DNA from: Collinsella sp. | GTDB lineage: Bacteria; Actinomycetota; Coriobacteriia; Coriobacteriales; Coriobacteriaceae | DNA: 48,745 nt | Assembly: GCA_019425045.1 (NCBI GenBank) | Contig: JAHYYI010000004.1 | Span: 1-48,745 of the forward strand | Reading direction: 5' to 3' | In this document: positions 1 to 7,014 of the stretch, piece after piece | How the letters are laid out: each line of letters opens with the position of its first letter | How positions within the stretch are numbered: the first letter of the stretch is position 1 | Notes under the pieces: model-generated | What the model saw: only the letters and a program-made list of their open reading frames with translations | Told to the model about the DNA's origin: nothing | Databases searched by the model: none | Made by a program: the position numbers and the translations under genes

Positions 1-3
1 TGC

Positions 4-101
4 AAACGCCCCTAAGCGGCAATCTGACGTTCAATCGTCGGGCATGACCAAAAGGGCAATGCCCTCCTCTTTCACGTCACCTTGCTCGCTTAGGGGCGTT
101 T
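4..101. repeat. Nested inverted repeat able to form a long hairpin
   Basis: Three nested complementary pairs are visible. The outer 15-nt arms (4-18 and 87-101, built on CGCCCCTAAGCG) are perfect. Inside are TGACGT/ACGTCA (25-30, 74-79) and GGGCAT/ATGCCC (40-45, 59-64), with near-symmetric unpaired stretches between. A short T run follows on the plus strand. It lies beyond the stop of the leftward peptidase gene. It could be a structured RNA, a composite terminator or a small palindromic repeat element; nothing here decides which. Confidence 0.6.
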
Positions 102-147
102 TCGCTTTCCGTCCTCTTCCTGCGGCATCGTCATTGCCGGTACTTGT

Positions 148-193
148 CCGGCACCTGGGGACGTTCCTTTTGTGCCGGCAGTTGGGGACACTC
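148..193 (+). repeat. GGGGACGTTC / GGGACACTC paired-motif repeat, copy 1
   Basis: A small hairpin (CCGGCAC at 148-154, GTGCCGG at 172-178) carries GGGGACGTTC in its loop (157-166). GGGACACTC follows at 185-193, starting exactly 28 nt after the first motif. The same two motifs with the same 28-nt spacing recur in opposite orientation at 6797-6833, while the sequence between them differs. This is probably an intergenic repeat family. Confidence 0.55.
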
Positions 194-198
194 CTTTG

Positions 199-1617
199 CT
201 AGAAGATTCGGCGCAGGTCTCCGCGGTTGAGGGCTTCGTCGAAGAGGTGCTTGAACACCGCGCTGCCGTGCAGGCCATCGTGCTCAAACTCGTTGGTCAC
301 CCAGGCATGCGAGTTGCCAATGCGGCTGAGCGTATCGAGCTGCAGGCCCGAATCCACGTACATGTCGTCGAAGTACACCGCAGCCTGGAGTGGTACTTCG
401 TTGCAGGCCAGGCGCTGCGGGTCGTAGATCTTGTCCCAGCTGGTGTCTTCCATCAGCAGATCCATGGCGGGCTTGAAGGGCTTGAGCTCGGGCATCTGCT
501 CAAACATCCACGGGAACATGGCCTCGCCGGTAAACATGAGCGGGCGCGCGAGGGTGTCGAACTCGGCGCGATGCGCCTTCTCTTCTGCCGCGGCCCAGCG
601 GATGGGCATGGTGTCGCCATCGGCGTAGATGAACTCCTGCAGCGTCCAGTACAGCGGGTTTGTACGCGTGTTGGTGCGCTCGAAGGCGCGCATCAAAAAG
701 CTGTCGGATACCGAGGAGCCGCAGCTCAGCGTACCATCGCCATCAACAAACGCGTGATCGATAATCCAGTGCATGCGCTCAAAGCTCGGCTTCATGCCAA
801 AGTCGCTGCCCATAAGCTGCAGGCGCTCGACCGTCATCGGCGAGCCGTCGGGCAGTGCGGGCTTTTGCTCCTCGATCGCATCTGCCAGGGCAGCCACGCG
901 CTCGACATCGGCAGGGTAACGGTCATAGTACTGCTGCGTCTTGGCCGCCATGCGCGGGAAGGTGTGCGCGTAGACCTCGCTGGCGCTCGCCGGCACGTGC
1001 GGAATGCCGCCGCAGGTAAAGCTTGCCGCCACGCCCTCGGGAAAGAGCGACAGATAGCTCAACGTCAAAAAACCGCCGTAGCTCTGCCCGAGTGTGACCC
1101 AGGGCTTGCCGCCAAAACCCACCAGGCGCAGGTACTCAAAATCGCGCACGATGGAGCTGGCGAGGTGGCGTTTGAGAAAGTCCGCCTGTGAGCGGGCCGC
1201 ATCGGCTCCTGCTGCCTCGGCACGATCGCCCAAGGCGGCAATCGTGCGCCCGTCTACACAGCTGCTGCGTCCGGTACCGCGCTGGTCGGGCAGGACGACG
1301 CGGAAGTGCTTGACGGCCTCCTCGATCCAGCCATCGCTTGTGGGCGACAGCGGACGCGGGCTCTCGCCGCCGGGGCCGCCCTGCAAAAAGAGGAGGAGCG
1401 GCAAGTCGTCGTTAATGCGGTCGGGCGCGCAAACCACGCGGTAGAAGAGCTTGATGCTTTCGGGTGCACCGGCGATGGGCGCCGGCATTGCGCCGCGGCG
1501 CATGGAGCTGCCGACGGCCAAAAGCATGGGCTCCAGGCCGCGCCAGTCGAGGGGGACGTCGATGCTGTGGTCCTCGACGTAGAGGCCGGGGACGTGGTAC
1601 GAAGTGATGAGCGCCAT
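199..1617 (-). CDS. Alpha/beta-hydrolase, S33 (proline iminopeptidase-like) peptidase
   Basis: Predicted cytoplasmic aminopeptidase of family S33, which removes N-terminal residues (typically proline) from peptides. The oxyanion segment QGGPGG (about residues 79-84), the DQRGTGRS motif and the nucleophile elbow GQSYGG (Ser about 179) are all visible, and the length of 472 aa is somewhat longer than classic Pip enzymes. The frame is open up to 1707, but I chose the ATG at 1617 because GGAAG lies 6 nt upstream and homology-like sequence begins there (MALITSYHVPGLYVEDH). It diverges from proA across about 110 bp. The exact peptide substrate cannot be told from sequence. Confidence 0.85.
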   Translation of the reverse strand: MALITSYHVPGLYVEDHSIDVPLDWRGLEPMLLAVGSSMRRGAMPAPIAGAPESIKLFYRVVCAPDRINDDLPLLLFLQGGPGGESPRPLSPTSDGWIEEAVKHFRVVLPDQRGTGRSSCVDGRTIAALGDRAEAAGADAARSQADFLKRHLASSIVRDFEYLRLVGFGGKPWVTLGQSYGGFLTLSYLSLFPEGVAASFTCGGIPHVPASASEVYAHTFPRMAAKTQQYYDRYPADVERVAALADAIEEQKPALPDGSPMTVERLQLMGSDFGMKPSFERMHWIIDHAFVDGDGTLSCGSSVSDSFLMRAFERTNTRTNPLYWTLQEFIYADGDTMPIRWAAAEEKAHRAEFDTLARPLMFTGEAMFPWMFEQMPELKPFKPAMDLLMEDTSWDKIYDPQRLACNEVPLQAAVYFDDMYVDSGLQLDTLSRIGNSHAWVTNEFEHDGLHGSAVFKHLFDEALNRGDLRRIF

Positions 1618-1730
1618 GTGATGCTTCCATTCGTTGCGGTGTTTCGGGTTGACCAATTCTACCGCCGTCGGCGAGGATGCGTGCAAATCGGCTACCATGG
1701 TTGGCAAACATCTAAGAGAAAGGGCCGTCC

Positions 1731-3017
1731 ATGTCGGTCGATATAGCCACGTATGTCCACGATCTTGCCGTCGAGGCCAAGGCCGCTTCGGGCGCGCTTG
1801 CCACGGCGAGTGATGTCCAACGCCAGGAGGCCGTGCGCGCCATGGCCGCGGCGCTTCGCGATGGCGCCGATTCCATCATTGCCGCCAACGAGCTCGATAT
1901 GGCCGCCGCGCGCGATGCGGGCATCTCGGCGGGGCTTCTCGACCGCCTGCTGTTAACGCCCGAGCGCGTCGAGGGAATGGCCGCCGGTTTGGAGAAGCTC
2001 GCCGAGTTGCCCGATCCCGTCGGTCGCGTGCTCGACCACCGCGTGCTTGCAAGCGGCGTGGACCTGACCCGCGTGAGCGTGCCGCTGGGTCTGGTTGCCA
2101 TGGTTTACGAGGCGCGCCCCAACGTGACGGCCGACGCCGCGGGCATCTGCATCCGCACCGGCAACGCCTGCATTCTGCGCGGCGGTTCGCTGGCGTATCA
2201 CTCGTGCGCCATGATTGCCGAGCTGCTGGCCGATGCGCTTGAGGCCCAGGGTTTCCCGCGCGAAGCCGTCTCGATGATCGAGTCTACCGACCGCGAGGCA
2301 ACCGGCGAGCTCATGAAGCTTCGTGGCATCGTCGATGTGCTCATTCCGCGTGGCGGTGCGGGCCTGATCCAGCGCTGCGTGCGCGAGTCGCTCGTTCCGG
2401 TTATCGAGACGGGCACGGGTAACTGCCACATCTACGTGCATGAATCCGCCGACTTTGACAAGGCGCTCAACATTATCGTCAATGCCAAGACCCAGCGCGT
2501 GGGTGTGTGTAATGCCGCCGAGTCGCTGCTGCTCGACCGCGCCGTGGCAGATTCGTTTTTGCCGGCGGCCGTGGCCGTGCTGCACGACCACGGTGTGCTG
2601 ATTCACGGTGACGAGGCCACGTGCGCCGTATGCGCCGATGCCGGTCTTGCCGAGGGCGACGACTATGTTGCCGCGACTGAGGAGGACTGGGGCCGCGAGT
2701 ATCTGGCGCTCGAGATGAGCGTGAAGGTCGTGGCGAACGAGGACGAGGCCATCGCGCACATCAACCGCTATGGCACCATGCATTCCGAGGCCATCGTTGC
2801 CGAGGACGTGGACGCTTGCGAGCGCTTCCTGGATGAGATCGATGCCTCGGCCGTGTATGCCAACGCCAGCACGCGCTTTACCGACGGCGGCGAGTTTGGC
2901 CTGGGCGCCGAGATTGGCATCTCGACCCAAAAACTCCATGCCCGCGGCCCCTTTGCCGCCGAGGCCCTCACCACCTATAAATACAAGCTCCGCGGCACCG
3001 GTCAGGTCCGCCCCTAG
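1731..3017 (+). CDS. proA: Gamma-glutamyl phosphate reductase (proline biosynthesis)
   Basis: ProA reduces L-glutamyl-5-phosphate to glutamate-5-semialdehyde with NADPH, the second step of proline synthesis. The 428-aa product has the aldehyde-dehydrogenase fold signatures of the family: VPLGLVAMVYEARPNVT, the RGG nucleotide-site segment, the catalytic cysteine in GVCNAAESLL (Cys260) and the C-terminal GEFGLGAEIGIST. The ATG at 1731 follows an AGAAAGG-like ribosome site. ProB, the usual partner, is not in this window, so proA stands alone here. The ending 'KYKLRGTGQVRP' is normal. Confidence 0.95.
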   Translation: MSVDIATYVHDLAVEAKAASGALATASDVQRQEAVRAMAAALRDGADSIIAANELDMAAARDAGISAGLLDRLLLTPERVEGMAAGLEKLAELPDPVGRVLDHRVLASGVDLTRVSVPLGLVAMVYEARPNVTADAAGICIRTGNACILRGGSLAYHSCAMIAELLADALEAQGFPREAVSMIESTDREATGELMKLRGIVDVLIPRGGAGLIQRCVRESLVPVIETGTGNCHIYVHESADFDKALNIIVNAKTQRVGVCNAAESLLLDRAVADSFLPAAVAVLHDHGVLIHGDEATCAVCADAGLAEGDDYVAATEEDWGREYLALEMSVKVVANEDEAIAHINRYGTMHSEAIVAEDVDACERFLDEIDASAVYANASTRFTDGGEFGLGAEIGISTQKLHARGPFAAEALTTYKYKLRGTGQVRP

Positions 3018-3030
3018 ACCTCTCGTAAAC

Positions 3031-3071
3031 GAAAAACCACCACAAAGGTGCCTGTCCCCTTTGTGGTGGTT
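3031..3071 (-). terminator. Rho-independent terminator of the HD-domain gene; repeated hairpin, copy 1
   Basis: Perfect 14-bp stem (3035-3048 with 3058-3071) and a 9-nt loop. Read on the minus strand it is followed by a T5 run, and it starts 18 nt past the HD gene stop. Stem and loop are essentially identical to the hairpin at 3749-3790. It includes the GGTGCCTGTCCCC string on the plus strand. It may also block leftover proA transcription, but no T run follows on that strand. Confidence 0.8.
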
Positions 3072-3088
3072 ATAGGTGGCGTGGGCGG

Positions 3089-3688
3089 TTAGGCCTGGGA
3101 GGTATCGCGATCGGGCGCGAAGGACTGCATGGCCGCGATGGTACGGTCGAAGAGCTCGGGGAGCTCCCAACCCAGCATCTCAGCGCCCTGCGAAATCACG
3201 TCGCGCGAGCAGCCGGCGGCAAAGCGCTTGTCCTTGAACTTTTTCTTGAGCGACTTAGTCGTAAAGTCCATGACGCTCTTGCTCGGACGCATGATCACGG
3301 CAGCACCGATCAGGCCGGTGAGCTCGTCGCAGGCAAACAAGATCTTTTCCATCTGCAGCTCGGGCTTGGGCAGTGAGGTATTGAAATCGGACGTGTGCGT
3401 CTGAATAGCGCGAATGAGTTCGGGAGAGGCGCCCTCGCCCTCGAGGATCTCGGCCGCATAGATGGTGTGGTTCATGGGGTCGTCCTCATGTTTCTCCCAA
3501 TCCAGGTCGTGTAGCAGGCCGACGATGCCCCAAAACTCCTCGTTCTCGGGGTCGAACTCGCGCGCAAAGTAGCGCATGGTGCCCTCGACCGTTTCGCCGT
3601 GGGTGATGTGGAACGGGTCTTTGTTGTGCTCGTTGAGCAATTCGAACGCACGGTCGCGGGTGATTCCGGCGGAAAGCAGCTCTGCCAT
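3089..3688 (-). CDS. HD-domain protein (putative metal-dependent phosphohydrolase)
   Basis: A 199-aa single-domain protein with the HD signature LLHDLDW (His60-Asp61), upstream histidines in HITHGE (27-30) and a later His in IQTHTSD, in the order expected for the metal ligands of HD phosphohydrolases. The substrate is unknown; relatives act on nucleotides or phosphoesters. Start at 3688 is supported by AAGGAG 6 nt upstream. It is followed by its own terminator (3031-3071) and preceded by the terminator of the CarD-family gene, so it is probably monocistronic. Confidence 0.8.
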   Translation of the reverse strand: MAELLSAGITRDRAFELLNEHNKDPFHITHGETVEGTMRYFAREFDPENEEFWGIVGLLHDLDWEKHEDDPMNHTIYAAEILEGEGASPELIRAIQTHTSDFNTSLPKPELQMEKILFACDELTGLIGAAVIMRPSKSVMDFTTKSLKKKFKDKRFAAGCSRDVISQGAEMLGWELPELFDRTIAAMQSFAPDRDTSQA

Positions 3689-3748
3689 AAAAGACTCCTT
3701 GTGTTCGTAGGTATCGCTAAGAATGAATACTACTAGAACGACTAGAAC

Positions 3749-3790
3749 GAAAAAACCACCACAAAGGTGCCTGTCCCCTTTGTGGTGGTT
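3749..3790 (-). terminator. Rho-independent terminator of the CarD-family gene; repeated hairpin, copy 2
   Basis: The same 14-bp stem as at 3031-3071 (3754-3767 with 3777-3790) with the same loop, followed on the minus strand by a T6 run and starting 15 nt past the CarD-family stop. Two near-identical terminators 0.7 kb apart, both at the 3' end of leftward genes, suggest a dispersed palindrome recruited as a terminator. Confidence 0.85.
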
Positions 3791-3804
3791 TTGGCGTGGG
3801 CAGG

Positions 3805-4290
3805 TTAGTTGAGGGCGGCTTGGGCTAGGCGGGCTTCGGCGGCCTCTTCGGTGACGCCCAGGGCCACGGCGAACTCCTCGATGGAGCGGCGCTTGGCTTC
3901 CTTGAGTACGCGCATGTAGTAGGAGCTGGGCTTTTTATCTGCTTCCTCGGCCTGGCGAATACGGTGCATCATGGTTTTTGCCACGCGAACCGTCTCGGGC
4001 GCGCCCAGCTTGAGCTGCTGCTTAAAGTGCGTCTCCTCGAGCGAGCTATTGCGCTCGGTAAAGGTGTCGCACTCCAGCTCATCGTAGTGGCTCAGCAGGT
4101 GCTCTGCATCTTGCTGGGAGATAGCGGCATGCAGACGGTCGGCCTGCGCCACGGGGTACATGAGAATCGTCTGCGCATGTCCCTGTTTGGTCTCGAGCAA
4201 CAACATGGGCTGCGGTGTGTCGTCCCTAAAGCCGACGACGGTGCAGACTCCCTGACCCGGATGAATGACGTGTTGACCGATTGAGAACAT
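3805..4290 (-). CDS. CarD-family RNA polymerase-binding regulator
   Basis: A 161-aa protein. The N-terminal part (about 1-60, FSIGQHVIHPGQGVCTVVGF) matches the CarD/CdnL/TRCF RNA-polymerase interaction domain, which binds the RNA polymerase beta subunit. The rest is helical and basic, as in CarD proteins that stabilise open promoter complexes. Starts at an ATG preceded by GGAGGT with a 4-nt gap. It is shorter at the C-terminus than Myxococcus CarD and similar in size to mycobacterial CarD. Whether it is the essential global CarD or a paralogue cannot be settled from this window. Confidence 0.8.
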   Translation of the reverse strand: MFSIGQHVIHPGQGVCTVVGFRDDTPQPMLLLETKQGHAQTILMYPVAQADRLHAAISQQDAEHLLSHYDELECDTFTERNSSLEETHFKQQLKLGAPETVRVAKTMMHRIRQAEEADKKPSSYYMRVLKEAKRRSIEEFAVALGVTEEAAEARLAQAALN

Positions 4291-4632
4291 GCTACCTCCA
4301 ACTTATACGAATTTACGTATGTTAAGAATACCACGCTGACGTGCGCAAACCATCACTTTATGCAGGAAAAGCACACAACTCCGATAGGTAAGAGTATTCG
4401 ATAACAGACGCAGCTCATTCACACCTTTATGCATTTTCAACGCCTGCATAATCTGCAGGCAAACCGCCAACTTTGTACCGCCGCGCAAGAGCGGTAGTCA
4501 TTTTTGTGCATATGCAATATCTATTAGCTTTACCCTGCGACAGTAGCTGCCGCTTGTGATAGAGTGCTACAAACTCTGGCTTTTGCCCTACGAGTGACCA
4601 AGAGCTCGGGGGCTTTAACACAAGGAGGATCT
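4291..4632. other. Intergenic region between divergent CarD-family gene and argS
   Basis: 342 bp without a gene; it should hold both promoters. A possible argS promoter is an extended -10 (TG-A-TAGAGT, TAGAGT at about 4560-4565) with GACA-like -35 sequence 17 nt upstream; this is weak. A perfect 10-bp palindrome TGCATATGCA lies at 4507-4516. I see no T-box or other riboswitch and no upstream ORF that I would defend. Confidence 0.35.
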
Positions 4633-6486
4633 ATGCCCGAGAAGATTGAAGAGCTGGTACGCGCTGCGCTTGCTGCGGCCCAGGAGGCCGGCGACCTTTC
4701 CGCATTTGAACTTGACGATTGCGCTATCGAGCGACCGGCTGATACTTCTCATGGCGAGTGGACCTCCACCATGGCCCTGAAGTCTGCCAAGCTGGCTCAT
4801 TGCGCCCCGCGCAAGATCGCCGAGGCCGTCGTCGCCCATATGCCCGAGGACCCCGCGATCGAGAAGGTCGAGATCGCCGGTCCTGGCTTCATCAACTTCT
4901 ACCTCTCCGTCGCTGTCAAGAACGCCATCTTTGGCGAGGCCCGCGAGAAGGGTATGGACTTCGCTAAGTCCAACGTCGGTGGCGGCCTGAAGACCCAGGT
5001 CGAGTTCGTCTCCGCCAACCCCGTCGGCCCCATGCACATCGGTCATGGTCGCTGGGCCGCTCTGGGCGACTCCCTTTGTCGTGTGATGGACCACGCCGGT
5101 TACGACATCCAGCGTGAGTTCTACATCAACGACCACGGCTCTCAGATGAACACCTTCGGTAACTCCATCAGCACGCGCTATATGCAGCTTGCCGACATCA
5201 TCGCCAAGCAGGGCGTGGATATCGACGAGGCTCACAAGCTTCTGATCGCCGACCGCGACGCCTTTGTTGCCGACGAGAGCGACGAGCATCCCGAGACCCA
5301 TCCGTATCAGGACAACTTTGCCGAGACTCTGGGCAAGGACTCCTACGGCGGCGACTACATCATCGACGAGGCTGCCGAGTTCTGGCGCACCGACGGCGAT
5401 AAGTGGGTCAACGCCGATCCGCAGGAGCGCATGGAGAGCTTCCGCGAGCGCGGCTACGTAAAGATGGTCGACAACATGCGCGACCTTTGCCACGCCGTTA
5501 ACTGCGACTTTGATCGTTGGTTCTCCGAGCGCTCTCTGTACGTGAAGGACACCGAGGGCGAGACCGCCGGCACCTCCGCCGTCGACCGCGCTTTTGAGAA
5601 GCTCGACAAGATGGGCTACCTCTACACCAAGGACGGTGCCCTGTGGTTCCGCTCCACCGACCTGGGCGACGACAAGGACCGCGTCCTGATCAAGTCCGAT
5701 GGCGAGTACACCTACTTCGCCTCCGACGTTGCCTATCACTGGGATAAGTTCCAGCGCGTCGACCACGTCATCGACATCTGGGGCGCCGACCACCACGGCT
5801 ACATCGAGCGCGTCCGCTGCGTCTGTGACGCTCTTGGCTATCCCGGCAAGTTTGAGGTTCTGCTGGGCCAGCTCGTCAACCTGCTGCGCAACGGCAAGCC
5901 CGTCCGCATGTCCAAGCGCAAGGGCACCATGGTGACCCTGCAGGAACTCGTCGACGAGGTCGGCTCCGACGCCGCTCGCTACACGCTCATCTCCAAGAGC
6001 TCCAACCAGATGGTCGACTTCGACATTGAGGCCGTCAAGAAGCGCGACAACTCCAACCCGGTGTACTACGTGCAGTACGCTCACGCTCGCGTGTGCTCCA
6101 TCCTGCGTCGTGCCGCCGACGTTACCGCCGAGCAGGCCGCCGAGATGGGCATGAAGGCCGTCGCCGAGAAGGCTATTGGCGAGAACGTCGATTACTCGCT
6201 GCTGACCGACCCGACCGAGCTTGCCCTTTCGCGTAAGCTCAACGAGCTCACCGACCTCATCGGTAGCTGTGCTCGCGATCGCGCCCCGTTCCGCCTGACG
6301 CACTTTGCCGAGGAGCTCGCTGGCGACTTCCACAGCTTCTACGCCGCCTGCCAGGTGCTGCCGAGCGAGGGCCGTCCCGTCGACCCCGAGCTTTCGCGTG
6401 CCCGTCTGGCCGCTTGCGATGCCGTCCGCGTGACGCTCGCCCTGGTGCTCACCCTCGTTGGCGTTTCCGCGCCCGAGCAGATGTAA
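4633..6486 (+). CDS. argS: Arginyl-tRNA synthetase
   Basis: Class I aminoacyl-tRNA synthetase that charges tRNA-Arg. The 617-aa product shows an N-terminal additional domain, SANPVGPMHIGHG with the HIGH motif (His135 region), the MSKRKG loop (about 426-431), and a C-terminal helical DALR anticodon-binding domain containing YVQYAHARVCSI. The frame is open from 4564, but the ATG at 4633 is preceded by AAGGAGG with a 5-nt gap and begins with the expected MPEKIEELV, so I chose it. A strong terminator follows at 6533. Confidence 0.95.
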   Translation: MPEKIEELVRAALAAAQEAGDLSAFELDDCAIERPADTSHGEWTSTMALKSAKLAHCAPRKIAEAVVAHMPEDPAIEKVEIAGPGFINFYLSVAVKNAIFGEAREKGMDFAKSNVGGGLKTQVEFVSANPVGPMHIGHGRWAALGDSLCRVMDHAGYDIQREFYINDHGSQMNTFGNSISTRYMQLADIIAKQGVDIDEAHKLLIADRDAFVADESDEHPETHPYQDNFAETLGKDSYGGDYIIDEAAEFWRTDGDKWVNADPQERMESFRERGYVKMVDNMRDLCHAVNCDFDRWFSERSLYVKDTEGETAGTSAVDRAFEKLDKMGYLYTKDGALWFRSTDLGDDKDRVLIKSDGEYTYFASDVAYHWDKFQRVDHVIDIWGADHHGYIERVRCVCDALGYPGKFEVLLGQLVNLLRNGKPVRMSKRKGTMVTLQELVDEVGSDAARYTLISKSSNQMVDFDIEAVKKRDNSNPVYYVQYAHARVCSILRRAADVTAEQAAEMGMKAVAEKAIGENVDYSLLTDPTELALSRKLNELTDLIGSCARDRAPFRLTHFAEELAGDFHSFYAACQVLPSEGRPVDPELSRARLAACDAVRVTLALVLTLVGVSAPEQM

Positions 6487-6532
6487 CCTGCGGGTCATTT
6501 GACCGTGTAGGTTTGGTTTAACTGAGGCCTAT

Positions 6533-6566
6533 AAGCCCGATCTCCCACGGAGGTCGGGCTTTTTTC
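6533..6566 (+). terminator. Rho-independent terminator of argS
   Basis: 13-bp stem (6533-6545 with 6549-6561, one G-T pair), 3-nt loop CAC, followed by a T run. It starts 47 nt after the argS stop. Confidence 0.9.
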
Positions 6567-6610
6567 GCAAACGCCGACGTATTGATGAATTTGGAGCTGC
6601 TAGAAATACG

Positions 6611-6760
6611 AAACTATGCCGGTTTACTACGATGAATTGAGGAATTCTAACCACGCCGGCTTTTTGCTAAAAAGTGCAAGGCATCTACCTGCGGTTTTAG
6701 TTCAACAAGTTTCGGAGTGGTCGCGGTTGAGCGATTCATCGTAGTAAACCGCCATAGTTT
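6611..6760. repeat. 150-bp element bounded by 27-nt inverted repeats
   Basis: Left arm 6611-6637 and right arm 6734-6760 are inverted copies with a single mismatch (core GGTTTACTACGATGAAT), separated by 96 nt with no credible ORF. This sits in the 528-bp gap between argS and rho. Long near-perfect arms around a short non-coding centre resemble a miniature mobile element or a large structured RNA. No target-site duplication is obvious. Confidence 0.65.
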
Positions 6761-6796
6761 TGGCGGAGGCAGTCAGATTTGTGGGTGGCAAACAAA

Positions 6797-6833
6797 GAGT
6801 GTCCCTTTTGACTAGTCGTTTAAGAACGTCCCC
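6797..6833 (-). repeat. GGGGACGTTC / GGGACACTC paired-motif repeat, copy 2
   Basis: Read on the minus strand, GGGGACGTTC (6833-6824) is followed by GGGACACTC (6805-6797), again starting 28 nt apart, as at 157-193. Motifs are conserved and the middle is different. It lies just upstream of the rho promoter. Confidence 0.5.
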
Positions 6834-6843
6834 AATGACTAAG

Positions 6844-6871
6844 TTGCAGGTGGCGGCGGTTGTGTTACACT
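6844..6871 (+). promoter_or_regulatory. Probable rho promoter
   Basis: TTGCAG (6844-6849), a 16-nt spacer and TACACT (6866-6871) form a reasonable sigma-70-type promoter. This would leave an untranslated leader of about 135 nt before the GTG start, consistent with the autoregulated leaders known for rho genes; the autoregulation is inference. Confidence 0.45.
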
Positions 6872-7014
6872 AACGCTGCGTAGTTGACGCAATCATCTCG
6901 ATACAGATCAATGATGTCCGTCGTTTTGAACGGAACTAGACTGTTTAGCCGCCCTGAAGGTTTATGCAGGGAGCATGTGATCACAGGGCTTGAAAAGAAA
7001 GTTGAGCAAACACT

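Noticed and set aside
31..180. Short minus-strand reading ending in GIALLVMPDD before the left edge
   Set aside because: It runs through the palindromic repeats, has no start or ribosome site, and the open frame begins at a stop within the repeat region.
172..1191. 339-codon plus-strand frame opposite the S33 peptidase
   Set aside because: Composition typical of a shadow frame and no ribosome site; the minus-strand peptidase has full catalytic motifs.
4291..4632. T-box or other riboswitch ahead of argS
   Set aside because: No T-box sequence, specifier loop or terminator/antiterminator pair could be found in the leader.
4615..6498. Long antisense open frame (627 codons) opposite argS
   Set aside because: Mirror of a clearly real gene in GC-rich DNA; the translation is Val/Gly/Leu/Asp-rich without any domain. 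The same holds for the long frames opposite proA (1953-3170), rho (7789-9612) and the GGGtGRT/scaffold operon (17272-19191).
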